From an uncultured Bacteroidota bacterium (GTDB lineage: Bacteria > Bacteroidota > Bacteroidia > JABEUT01), in the NCBI GenBank assembly GCA_903863935.1, contig CAIPDV010000014.1, positions 1 to 49,645 on the forward strand: a stretch of 49,645 nucleotides of DNA, in the 5' to 3' direction. Both the position numbers and the translations under genes were made by a program. Positions within the stretch are counted from its first letter, which is position 1. The number at the start of each line of letters is the position of its first letter. Under the pieces are notes generated by a model. The model was not told the DNA's origin. It did no database searches and saw only the letters and a list, made by a program, of their open reading frames with translations. Of the stretch, positions 25,867 through 35,000 are shown one piece after another.

Positions 25867-25898
25867 AAAAAGAGATGAACAGTTTCCCGCTCATCTCT
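25867..25898 (-). terminator. rho-independent terminator of ahcY
   Basis: Minus-strand hairpin AGAGATGA / TCATCTCT (25871-25898) followed by TTTTATTTTG, 24 bases after the ahcY stop. Confidence 0.75.
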
Positions 25899-25921
25899 TA
25901 TAACTTTAGTTATTAATAAAC

Positions 25922-27241
25922 TTAGTACCTGTAGTATTCAGGTTTGTAAGGACCGCTTACCGGAACACCAATATAGGCAGCCTGATTAGGAGTAAGTTCA
26001 TCCAATTCCACACCAATTTTCTTAAGGTGTAAACGGGCAACTTTTTCATCCAATATTTTAGGCAAGGTATATACTTCGTTTTTGTAAGCTTTATGGTTAT
26101 TCCACAATTCAATTTGAGCCAACACCTGGTTTGTGAACGAGGTTGACATTACAAAAGAAGGGTGACCCATAGCGCAACCTAAGTTTACCAAACGGCCTTC
26201 GGCAAGAACGATAATATCTTTACCATTCACAGTGTATTTATCAACTTGTGGTTTGATGGTATCTTTGGTATGTCCCCAGTTTTCATTCAGCCATGCCATG
26301 TTAATTTCAACATCAAAGTGGCCAATGTTGCAGACAATAGCTTTATCCTTCATATTCAGGAAATGCTTATCGGTAATAATATGGTGGTTACCTGTTGTGG
26401 TAACAACAATATCAGCAAGTTTAACCGCATCTTCCATCTTGCGTACTTCATAGCCTTCCATTGCAGCTTGCAAAGCGCAAATAGGGTCTACTTCGGTAAC
26501 GATTACACGGCACTGAGAATTCTTAAGTGCTTGTGCCGAACCTTTACCTACATCACCAAAACCGGCTACTACAGCCACTTTTCCTGCAAGCATAAGGTCG
26601 GTTGCACGGCGGATGGCATCTACCAATGATTCGCGGCAGCCATATTTATTATCAAATTTCGATTTGGTTACAGAGTCATTCACATTGAATACCGGCATTG
26701 GAAGGGTTCCTTTTTTCATCCTTTCATACAAGCGGTGAACACCTGTGGTGGTTTCTTCGCTAATACCTCTTATTCCGGCAATCAATTCAGGGTTTTTATC
26801 CAATACTATATTAGTAAGGTCTCCCCCATCATCCAAAATCATATTCAATGGCTTGTTATCTGCACCAAAGAACAAGGTTTGTTCAATACACCAGTCGTAA
26901 TCGGCTTCGTTCAGGCCTTTCCATGCATACACAGGGATACCTGCAGCAGCAATAGCAGCAGCAGCATGGTCCTGTGTAGAGAATATATTGCATGAAGACC
27001 ATTGTACTTCAGCACCTAATTCTTTAAGGGTTTCAATAAGCACCGCAGTTTGAATGGTCATGTGAAGACAACCAGCAACACGAGCGCCGGTAAGAGGTTT
27101 GCTCTTGCCATACTCCTCGCGAAGTGCCATTAACCCTGGCATTTCTGCTTCAGCAAGGCCTATTTCTTTACGGCCCCATTCGGCAAGTTTAATGTCGGCA
27201 ACTTTGTAAGTCAATTTCTTTTCTTTTGTGGTTGAACTCAT
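25922..27241 (-). CDS. ahcY: adenosylhomocysteinase
   Basis: AhcY hydrolyses S-adenosylhomocysteine to adenosine and homocysteine with tightly bound NAD+, recycling the by-product of methyltransferases. The 439 residues match the family length. Features are [16 protein letters not shown] near the N-terminus, [40 protein letters not shown] (NAD-binding glycines), and the C-terminal [11 protein letters not shown], whose Lys and Tyr contact NAD. A TACCTTTG element lies 50 bases before the ATG and a clear terminator follows the stop. It forms a single-gene unit, divergent from the PPTase gene. Confidence 0.97.
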   Translation of the reverse strand: MSSTTKEKKLTYKVADIKLAEWGRKEIGLAEAEMPGLMALREEYGKSKPLTGARVAGCLHMTIQTAVLIETLKELGAEVQWSSCNIFSTQDHAAAAIAAAGIPVYAWKGLNEADYDWCIEQTLFFGADNKPLNMILDDGGDLTNIVLDKNPELIAGIRGISEETTTGVHRLYERMKKGTLPMPVFNVNDSVTKSKFDNKYGCRESLVDAIRRATDLMLAGKVAVVAGFGDVGKGSAQALKNSQCRVIVTEVDPICALQAAMEGYEVRKMEDAVKLADIVVTTTGNHHIITDKHFLNMKDKAIVCNIGHFDVEINMAWLNENWGHTKDTIKPQVDKYTVNGKDIIVLAEGRLVNLGCAMGHPSFVMSTSFTNQVLAQIELWNNHKAYKNEVYTLPKILDEKVARLHLKKIGVELDELTPNQAAYIGVPVSGPYKPEYYRY

Positions 27242-27291
27242 AATTATGAATTTTGTTTAGGATATTAAGGCTAAATTATCTGAAAGAGGCG

Positions 27292-27299
27292 CAAAGGTA
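27292..27299 (-). promoter_or_regulatory. -7 element (TACCTTTG) of ahcY
   Basis: Exact TAnnTTTG on the minus strand, about 50 bases before the ahcY ATG. Confidence 0.5.
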
Positions 27300-27327
27300 T
27301 GAAAAAGGGTATTAATATTGTAGCATT

Positions 27328-27993
27328 ATGCCTGTAATACTTAAAATTGAACATGCTGATGGCCAGAAAACGGCCGTTTGGGAAATTACCGAAGACGAAT
27401 TTAAGCTTTTGGAATTGGCTAAACTGAACAAGACTGATTCTATCAGGTTATCCCTAATTTCAAACCATGGCAGAAGACTTGAATGGTTGGCAACAAGGGC
27501 TTTATTGACACAATTCTATACAGCTATTCCATCTATTGACTACAAGGAAAATGGGAAACCGTTTTTTAATGATCTGAAGGATAAAATATCAATCAGTCAT
27601 TCCGGAACTATGGTAGCAATTGCATTGCACTCAACCCAAACTCCGGGTATAGATATTGAAATGTTGAATCAAAGGATCTTTAAAATTGCCACCCGTTTTT
27701 TGGGAGATGAAGAGAAAGTTGCCATAGGGAACAATCCAACTGTTGAAGAACTTACCATTGTTTGGGGTGCAAAAGAAGTTTTGTTTAAGATATATGAGCA
27801 TGGAGAGGTTTCATTTAAAGAAGACCTTTTGGTTAAGCCTTTTAAAATTTCACCCAGAGGCAGCTTTTCAGGAATTATTAAAAAAGATGATAAAAACGCA
27901 CATATCCCAATGGAATACATGCAGATTGGAAATTATATGATGGTCCATACGAATTATAGTTATAGTGATTTTGAAAAAAATTCCGAACTTTGA
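27328..27993 (+). CDS. 4'-phosphopantetheinyl transferase superfamily protein
   Basis: A 221-residue Sfp/HetI-type transferase that would transfer phosphopantetheine from CoA to a carrier protein. Visible are the KPFF / SISHSGTMVAIAL region, the Mg-binding GIDIE and the WGAKEVLFKIY motif (W-x2-KE-x3-K). Start ATG at 27328. It overlaps or abuts the GGGP synthase gene downstream, forming a three-gene unit with the ThiE-like gene. No PKS or NRPS cluster is in the window; it may serve the fatty-acid ACP. Confidence 0.92.
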   Translation: MPVILKIEHADGQKTAVWEITEDEFKLLELAKLNKTDSIRLSLISNHGRRLEWLATRALLTQFYTAIPSIDYKENGKPFFNDLKDKISISHSGTMVAIALHSTQTPGIDIEMLNQRIFKIATRFLGDEEKVAIGNNPTVEELTIVWGAKEVLFKIYEHGEVSFKEDLLVKPFKISPRGSFSGIIKKDDKNAHIPMEYMQIGNYMMVHTNYSYSDFEKNSEL

Positions 27994-28018
27994 CACTTTA
28001 ATGCTAAAGCCTGTGGGA

Positions 28019-28777
28019 ATGTCTGCCATCTACGATTCAATAATTGACGGAGTAAAAAAGAAGCGAAAGAAAATTGCGCTTTTGATAGATCCGGATAAAT
28101 TTAAATCAGCAACTGCTCTTAAAAATGGAATTGCAGCCGGAGTAGATTATATTTTTGTTGGCGGAAGCCTTTTATCGGAAGGGAGTTTGCAACGCTGTGT
28201 TGAAACCATTAAAAAAACTACTGATATTCCTTTAGTTCTGTTTCCCGGCTCAACGGACCAGATTGACCCGCATGCTGACGGAATTCTGTTCCTTTCCCTT
28301 ATCTCTGGCCGTAATCCGGACAACCTGATTGGAAAGCATGTGGCAAGCGCACCCATTTTAAAAAAGACCTCACTCGAAATTATTCCAACAGGATATATGC
28401 TGATTGATGGAGGCAACATTACATCCGCTTCCTACATGAGTAATACTATTCCAATTCCATTTAATAAAAGCGATATTGCGGTTTGTACTGCCATGGCAGG
28501 AGAAATGCTCGGTTTAAAACTGATATATCTTGATACTGGCAGCGGCGCACTTAAGCATGTCTCGCCAGCTATGGTAAAGGAGGTCAAAAAAAACATCAAC
28601 ATTCCATTAATTGCCGGTGGAGGAATTAAAACGGCAGAAAACGCTTATGACCTTTGTACTGCAGGGGCAGATATGATTGTAATTGGCACTGTTGCCGAAC
28701 AGTCCCCCGAACTGATTTCAGAAATTGCCAGTGCAGTACGTCAAAGTTCTGACTATATTGCGGCCACAAAAGAGTAG
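28019..28777 (+). CDS. geranylgeranylglyceryl/heptaprenylglyceryl phosphate synthase family protein
   Basis: A TIM-barrel prenyltransferase of the GGGPS/PcrB family, which joins an isoprenoid diphosphate to glycerol 1-phosphate, the first step of ether-lipid formation; such genes are found in several Bacteroidota as well as in archaea. Features: LLIDPDKF near the N-terminus, DYIFVGGSLL, LFPGSTDQI, SLISGRNPDNLIG, PTGYMLIDGG, and the C-terminal phosphate-binding VIGTVAEQ preceded by IPLIAGGGIKT. I prefer the ATG at 28019 (MSAIYDSIIDG), as the family begins a few residues before the DPDK motif; ATG at 27965 or 28001 would overlap or abut the PPTase gene. Operon with the neighbours on both sides. 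Confidence 0.9.
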   Translation: MSAIYDSIIDGVKKKRKKIALLIDPDKFKSATALKNGIAAGVDYIFVGGSLLSEGSLQRCVETIKKTTDIPLVLFPGSTDQIDPHADGILFLSLISGRNPDNLIGKHVASAPILKKTSLEIIPTGYMLIDGGNITSASYMSNTIPIPFNKSDIAVCTAMAGEMLGLKLIYLDTGSGALKHVSPAMVKEVKKNINIPLIAGGGIKTAENAYDLCTAGADMIVIGTVAEQSPELISEIASAVRQSSDYIAATKE

Positions 28778-28779
28778 AA

Positions 28780-29406
28780 ATGAAGCTGATAGTAATTACA
28801 CCATCGAAGAATATAGAGAATGAGCATTACATTTTAGGGAAAATGATTGATATGGGCCTTCCGGCCCTGCATATTCGAAAGCCCAAATTGTCTAGTGAAA
28901 ATCTGAAGAGTTACATTAACCAGTTTACCAAAGCCCAGCAAAAAAAGATTGTTATTCATACACATCATAACCTGTTGTGGAATTTTAACCTGAAAGGCAT
29001 CCACGTTTCGAAACGGCATCGCAGAAGAAAATTCTGGTTTGCTCTTTCAAAAGCTAAACTTCGTTTGCGCCGCGGTAATTTTTTGATTGGTACCGCTTGT
29101 AAAAGCCTTTCATCTCTGGATGAGACTTATCCTAACTTCGATTACGTCATGATTTCACCGGTGTTCACCAATCCGCACGGACACCGCCCTAGCTTTAATC
29201 CCACTACACTTAAAAGATTAATACCAACATACCCCGGTAAAGTAATTGCCAGAGGTGGTGCCACGCTCGACAGTATTCAAAAGGCAAAAGAACTAGGCTT
29301 TGCAGGTATAGCCTTCCAGCGATATATTTGGGATAACCCGGAACCACTTGTTACATTTCAGAATATACTGAACAAGTTTCATGAATTGGCTATTCCTGTG
29401 GAGTAG
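28780..29406 (+). CDS. thiamine phosphate synthase-like (ThiE/TenI) protein
   Basis: A 208-residue TIM-barrel protein resembling ThiE/TenI. The N-terminus LIVITPSKNIENE and LHIRKP, the phosphate-binding VMISPVFTNPHG and GKVIARGGATLDSI fit the fold. The loop that in ThiE usually has a His (GxSxH) reads GTACKSL, and the 60-100 segment is unusually basic (SKRHRRRKF). No other thi gene is near. It starts two bases after the GGGP synthase stop codon, so it is probably co-transcribed. Activity as a real thiamine phosphate synthase is uncertain. Confidence 0.78.
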   Translation: MKLIVITPSKNIENEHYILGKMIDMGLPALHIRKPKLSSENLKSYINQFTKAQQKKIVIHTHHNLLWNFNLKGIHVSKRHRRRKFWFALSKAKLRLRRGNFLIGTACKSLSSLDETYPNFDYVMISPVFTNPHGHRPSFNPTTLKRLIPTYPGKVIARGGATLDSIQKAKELGFAGIAFQRYIWDNPEPLVTFQNILNKFHELAIPVE

Positions 29407-29470
29407 TTGTTTTCCTTTATATTTCTCTTTATTTAATATCTTAAAAAAATGGATACACAATCCTATTTTG

Positions 29471-29478
29471 TATATTTG
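29471..29478 (+). promoter_or_regulatory. -7 element (TATATTTG) of the serine hydrolase gene
   Basis: Exact TAnnTTTG, 17 bases before the ATG at 29496. Confidence 0.5.
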
Positions 29479-29495
29479 AATTTCAATATACAACA

Positions 29496-30629
29496 ATGAA
29501 GAAATTCCTGAAGTGGGTAGGATATGTTTTATTGGCAATTCTGATAATTGCGAATGCCATAATTTTTTTTACCGGCAGGTTCTACATATATAAAGCAGTA
29601 GCTAATACATATCTGAAAGGCAGAACAGGTGTAAGTATTGATGAATATGCCATTTTTTCCAACAGGATTGTTAAAACCGGAAATCCGCAGCCATGGCCAG
29701 TTTCTAAAAATTACAACAAGAAATCGATTTATCCACGTTACCTGGCCGAGTTTAGCAGGTACCAAACGGAGGCTTACGTAATTATTAAAAATGACTCTTT
29801 GTGCTTTGAACAATATTGGGATGGGTACTCCGATACATCTCATACCAATTCCTTTTCCATGGCCAAAAGTATTGTAAGCATCCTTGCAGGGATTGCAATA
29901 CAAGAAGGTAAAATAAAGAGTATTGATGAACATGTATCTGATTTTATTCCTTCGTTTAAATATGGCATGGATAGCCTTCTTACAATTAAAGATCTTCTTA
30001 CCATGAGTTCCGGAATGGATTTTGTGGAAAGCTATTCCAGCCCTTTTGCATATCCTGCTGAAGCATATTACGGCACCAACCTGTTGGAAAATACCCTTAG
30101 GTATAAAGTTGTTAAACAACCGGGCAAAGAATTCTTCTATCAAAGCGGAAATTCTTTTTTATTGGGATATATTATCTCAGTAGCCACCGGGGAGAAACTG
30201 AGTGACTACGCAGCAGAAAAATTATGGCAACCACTCGGAGCCGAACACCCTGCCTTCTGGAGCCTTGACCATGAAGGAGGTTTGGAAAAAGCGTATTGCT
30301 GCTTCAACTCGAATGCACGAGATTTTGCAAGATTAGGTCAGCTTTATCTCGACTCCGGGAAATGGGGTGGCAAGCAACTTGCACCACAAAACTATGTACT
30401 CCAATCCATGAAACCTGCATTAGATGAACACTATGGTTATAACTGGTGGATATTGAATTGCGACGGGCATAACGTTCCCTATTGCCGTGGTATTCTGGGA
30501 CAATATATTTTTGTAATTCCAGATAAGAACATGGTAGTTGTAAGGCTTGGTAAAAAGCGCGGCCAGGTTGAAAACAATGTGCCCTCCGATGCTTTAACAT
30601 ATCTTAGAGCGGCATTCGAAATGAATTGA
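29496..30629 (+). CDS. serine hydrolase (class C beta-lactamase family)
   Basis: A 377-residue penicillin-binding-protein-like hydrolase. The N-terminal hydrophobic stretch (about 7-29, YVLLAILIIANAIIFF) is a membrane anchor or uncleaved signal. The catalytic Ser-x-x-Lys is SFSMAKS (Ser121, Lys124) and the second motif lies in FYQSGNS (Tyr215). WWILNCDGHNVP and GQYIFVIPDKNMVVVRLG form the usual C-terminal strands. Such proteins may act on peptidoglycan, esters or D-amino-acid peptides; beta-lactamase activity cannot be assumed. It has its own promoter and is followed after seven bases by the FAD protein. Confidence 0.9.
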   Translation: MKKFLKWVGYVLLAILIIANAIIFFTGRFYIYKAVANTYLKGRTGVSIDEYAIFSNRIVKTGNPQPWPVSKNYNKKSIYPRYLAEFSRYQTEAYVIIKNDSLCFEQYWDGYSDTSHTNSFSMAKSIVSILAGIAIQEGKIKSIDEHVSDFIPSFKYGMDSLLTIKDLLTMSSGMDFVESYSSPFAYPAEAYYGTNLLENTLRYKVVKQPGKEFFYQSGNSFLLGYIISVATGEKLSDYAAEKLWQPLGAEHPAFWSLDHEGGLEKAYCCFNSNARDFARLGQLYLDSGKWGGKQLAPQNYVLQSMKPALDEHYGYNWWILNCDGHNVPYCRGILGQYIFVIPDKNMVVVRLGKKRGQVENNVPSDALTYLRAAFEMN

Positions 30630-30636
30630 TGAGGAT

Positions 30637-32046
30637 ATGTCTTACACCAAACATATTGTAATTATCGGCGGTGGTTTCTGCGGCTCAATTACCGCTGTTA
30701 ATTTAATGAAGAATGCAAATAGTCCATTAAAAATAACGGTAGTTAATTCCGGCGGGCCATTTATATTAGGTGTTGCATTCAACTCTTACACCTCAAACCA
30801 CCTTTTAAATGTGGCAGCCGCCAACATGAGTGCATTTCCGGACGATATGGCGCATTATGTGAACTGGGTAAAAGGAAAAAAAGAGTATAGCGAATATGAA
30901 ACAGAGCTTTTATCGAAAACATTCCTGCCAAGAAACTTATTTGGTGAATATTTGCGCGACACTTGGGAAACAACAATGGCTTCCAAAAGAAGTGATGTTG
31001 AAGTTAATGTTGTTGAAGACTACGTTACCGACCTTGAATTAATGCAAAATAATTCGGTGAAGGTTTTACTTAAAAGTGGATCTCCACTCATAGCAAACTA
31101 TGTTGTTCTGGCGACAGGCAATTCCCTGCCCCGTAACCCACACATTGCCAATATGGGGTACTATGCAAGTCCAACTTATTTCAGAAACCCGTGGAATATA
31201 AATTCTGTAAGTAACCTGAAACCGGAAGGTGATGTATTAATTATTGGGAATGGACTTACCATGGTAGATACAGTGACCGGACTATTGGAACAGGGGTTCA
31301 AAAACAAAATTTATTCGCTTTCAACGCATGGGTTTGGGGTGCTTCCACACCGTCATTTCGGAATAACATATACCGGATTGGCTAAAGAATTACAAACCAG
31401 GTATGAATTATACAGGCTTGTAGGTATAGTAAATAAACATATTAAAAAAGTACGTAAGCTTGGCATCAGTGCGGGCCCTGTTATTGATTCGCTGCGGCCC
31501 TACAGTCAACGCATTTGGGAATCGCTTACACTCGAGGAGAAGAAAAAATTCCTTTCCCGGTTACGGCATTTGTGGGGTGTTGCGCGCCACCGCCTGCCTG
31601 TATTTGTTTATGATCTTATTCAGAAGCTACGACTTGATGGACAGTTGATAGTTCATGAAGGCAAACTAACAAACATAACAGAGCAGGAAAATGAGGTTAT
31701 TGTCAGTTTTTACAACTCTAAGGAAAAAGACAACGAATCTATATCAGTTCAACGCGTTATAAATTGCACCGGACCTGAAACAAGTATTTTCAAAACTTTA
31801 AACCCACTCCTGAAAAAACTTGCTGAAAAAGGTATTATCTCGTCAGACCCTTTGGAGCTTGGTATTAACACAGATATTAAAACATTTAAAGTAATTAATA
31901 AAGAGGGTGACAGTTTTGGCAATATTTTCACATTAGGCACCAACCTGAAGGGATTATTGTGGGAAACAATTGCTGTTCCTGAATTGCGTATCCAATGCAA
32001 ACAACTATCGAAGGTTTTGCTGGAAGCTTGCGAAAAAGACAAATAA
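30637..32046 (+). CDS. FAD/NAD(P)-binding protein
   Basis: A 469-residue flavoprotein of the FAD/NAD(P)-binding group. The dinucleotide motif IVIIGGGFCGSITAVNL is at residues 7-23, and a second one, VLIIGNGLTMVDT, at about 198-210. NHLLNVAAANMSAF and the C-terminal NIFTLGTNLKGLLWETIAVPELR are conserved in the family. No substrate can be assigned. It sits seven bases after the serine hydrolase gene, so the two are likely one operon, and it ends before a clear bidirectional terminator. Confidence 0.9.
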   Translation: MSYTKHIVIIGGGFCGSITAVNLMKNANSPLKITVVNSGGPFILGVAFNSYTSNHLLNVAAANMSAFPDDMAHYVNWVKGKKEYSEYETELLSKTFLPRNLFGEYLRDTWETTMASKRSDVEVNVVEDYVTDLELMQNNSVKVLLKSGSPLIANYVVLATGNSLPRNPHIANMGYYASPTYFRNPWNINSVSNLKPEGDVLIIGNGLTMVDTVTGLLEQGFKNKIYSLSTHGFGVLPHRHFGITYTGLAKELQTRYELYRLVGIVNKHIKKVRKLGISAGPVIDSLRPYSQRIWESLTLEEKKKFLSRLRHLWGVARHRLPVFVYDLIQKLRLDGQLIVHEGKLTNITEQENEVIVSFYNSKEKDNESISVQRVINCTGPETSIFKTLNPLLKKLAEKGIISSDPLELGINTDIKTFKVINKEGDSFGNIFTLGTNLKGLLWETIAVPELRIQCKQLSKVLLEACEKDK

Positions 32047-32075
32047 AAAAGTCCCCTGTTTAAGGGGACTTTTTT
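32045..32075. terminator. bidirectional rho-independent terminator
   Basis: A-run, stem AGTCCCC / GGGGACT (32050-32070) and T-run lie between the convergent FAD-protein gene and the giant adhesin gene. It works on both strands. Confidence 0.85.
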
Positions 32076-32096
32076 ACAAATCCATTTTATCTATTC

Positions 32097-35000
32097 CTAT
32101 TTGATCAGGCTTAACTTTCCGGTATACGAGTGGTCATTACCCTGGCTATCGGTAACATTTATCAGGTAAACATAGGTGTCTTCCTGGCAAATGGTACTTC
32201 CATTCTTAACAACTCCCGTCCATCCGTTATTCATATCATTAGAATGGAATAACTGCATTCCCCAACGATCGAAAATGTACATTTCAAAAGTTTTAACATA
32301 GGAGCCTTTTGCCATGAAAATATCGTTTATTCCATCTCCGTTCGGAGAGAATGCATCCGGTATATATAAAGTGAATACTGGGTTCACAACAAAACAATTC
32401 GTAATACTATCAACGCAACCATGCATATCAACTACTATTAAAGTAGCACAGAAGGTGCCAGTATCAGGATAGAAGTGCGAAGGATTGCGCAGGTAACTAA
32501 TGGAGTCACCCTGGCCAAATCCCCAGATCCATTGAGAAATAGGATATTTTCCGGTACTGAGATCTGTAAACTGAACTTCCGGACTTAATATATTAATTGG
32601 TTGCGGTGAATAGGTGAAGTTAGCAACAGGAGGAGGAAATACCTTTATCAGGTTTACCGCTTTAAGTGTGCTGCTGCATCCACTATCCGATGTAGCAGTT
32701 AAACTTACTGAGAATACACCTGTATCTTTATAACAGTAAACCGGGGCTTCTACTTTAGAACTGTCACCATTACCGAAACTCCAACCCCATTCTGCTATTC
32801 CACCGGAAGGTATAGTTGTCAGGTTCCTGAACTGTAAACAAAGTGGAATACAACCTTGATGAATATCAGTACTGAAGGATATCTTCGGTAGTGGATCAAT
32901 GGTTATTGGAACGGTTTCAGTCAGCATAGATGAACCACATCCATCCGTTAATTCTATTGTAACAACGGTATCATTCTTTGGAGTGAAGGTAACTGATTGA
33001 GTAGTTTGACCACTTGGCAACCAGAGGTAGTTGTATAGTCCATCGCCTCCTGTTCCGGTTGCAGTTAGGTTAATAGTTCCACCCGGGCAAACTGCAGTTC
33101 TTCCTGCAAATAATAAGGCCAGCGGAGCATCGGTAATTACTTTTACTGAAGCCGTTGCAGTACATCCGTTGTTATCGGTTACAGTAACCGTATACACCGT
33201 TGTTGAAACCGGGAATGTTGTAGTAGTAGCAGTTGTACCACCTGCCGGTGCCCAGCTATAGGTATATGGAGCAGTACCGCCTGTAGCACCAGCTATTAAT
33301 ATAGCCTGAGCTCCTGAGCATACACTTTGAGGTCCGCTTGCAGTTGCTTTTAGTCTGGTTGGTGAAGTTAATGTTATTGCGGCGGTAGCAGTACATCCGT
33401 TCACATCGGTTACAGTCACAGTATATGAACCAGCCGACATACCCGTACCTGTCGCATTGGTTCCACCGGAAGGTGACCAGGCATATTTATATGGCCCTGT
33501 TCCACCGGCAGGTGTGGCGGTTGCCGTTCCATTATTACCACCGAAGCAACTTACATTGGTTGTTGTTGTAGTGGCAGTTAATACCAATGGTTGAGTTATT
33601 GTAGCAGTAACAGAAGCAGTACATCCATTGCCATCCGTAACTGTTACGGTATAAACTCCGGCTGACATACCTGTACCTGTTGAATTAGTTCCACCGGAAG
33701 GTGACCATGAATATGCATAAGGTGCTGTTCCGCCATTTCCTGATGCTGTTGCCGAACCATCACTGGCGCCGTTACATAATACCCCGGTTGTGCCGGTAAT
33801 TGTTACACCCAGCACCGTAGGTTGGGTTATTGTTGCAGTTGCAGTTCCGGTACATCCGTTGATGTCGGTTACAGTTACAGTATACGTTCCGGCCGACAAA
33901 CCCGTGCCCATTGCATTTGTTCCGCCAATAGGCGACCATACATAGGTATAAGGATTTGTACCACCTGTAGGGGTTGCATTTGCAGCACCATTATTTCCAC
34001 CGTTACAACTAACGTTGGAAGATATTGCAGTTGTAACAGTCATTGCTAAAGGTTGAACAATATTCACTGATATGCTGGCAGTACATCCATTCGCATCGGT
34101 TACAGTTACAGTATAGGTTCCTGCGCTTAACCCTGTTCCGGTTGCACCTGTACCACCAATTGGAGCCCATGAATATGTATATCCCGGGGTTCCGCCTCCG
34201 GCAAGCGAAGTAGCAGTTCCATTGTTACCGCCGTTACAACTCACATTAGTAACTCCCGTAATGCTGATCGTTAATAATGGTGGTTCGGTTATTGTAACAG
34301 AGGCTGTTGCAGTACAGCCGTTATTATCGGTCACAGTCACAACATAATATCCTGCTGCCATGCCAGTGCCTGTTGCACCGTTTCCACCGCTTGGGTTCCA
34401 TAAATAAGTATACGGCAATGTACCCCCAACAGCTGTTACTGTTGCTGTTCCGTTAGAACCGCCATTACAAAGCACATTGGTTGATGCAGTAATGCTTGCA
34501 GTTAGCACCGGAGGTTGAGTAATTGTTACTCCCGCAGTGGCTATACAACCATTGTTATCGGTTACAGTTACTGTATATGAACCAGCAGTAAGACCTGTTC
34601 CGGTAGGATTGATTCCACCCGCAGGAGTCCATAAATAAGTATATGGTGTTGTTCCACCAGCTACCGTTACAGTAGAGCTTCCGTTACTGCCGCCAAAACA
34701 ACTAACATTGGTAGTTGCAGTAATATTGGCAGTCAATACAGGAGGTTCGGTAATAGTAACTGTTGTTGATGCAGTACAACCGTTGGCATCTGTTATTGTT
34801 ACGGTATAAGTTCCGGCTGTTAAACCACCCTGCGTTGCATTTGTTCCTCCGGGAGGAGCCCACAAATAAGTGTAGCCTGGAGTTCCACCTCCGGCAGTAA
34901 CAGTTGCGCTACCGTTATTACCACCATTACAAAGCACATTGGTTGATGCACTTATTGTAGCGGTTAATAAGGTAGGTTGAGTTATAGTTACTGTTGCGGT

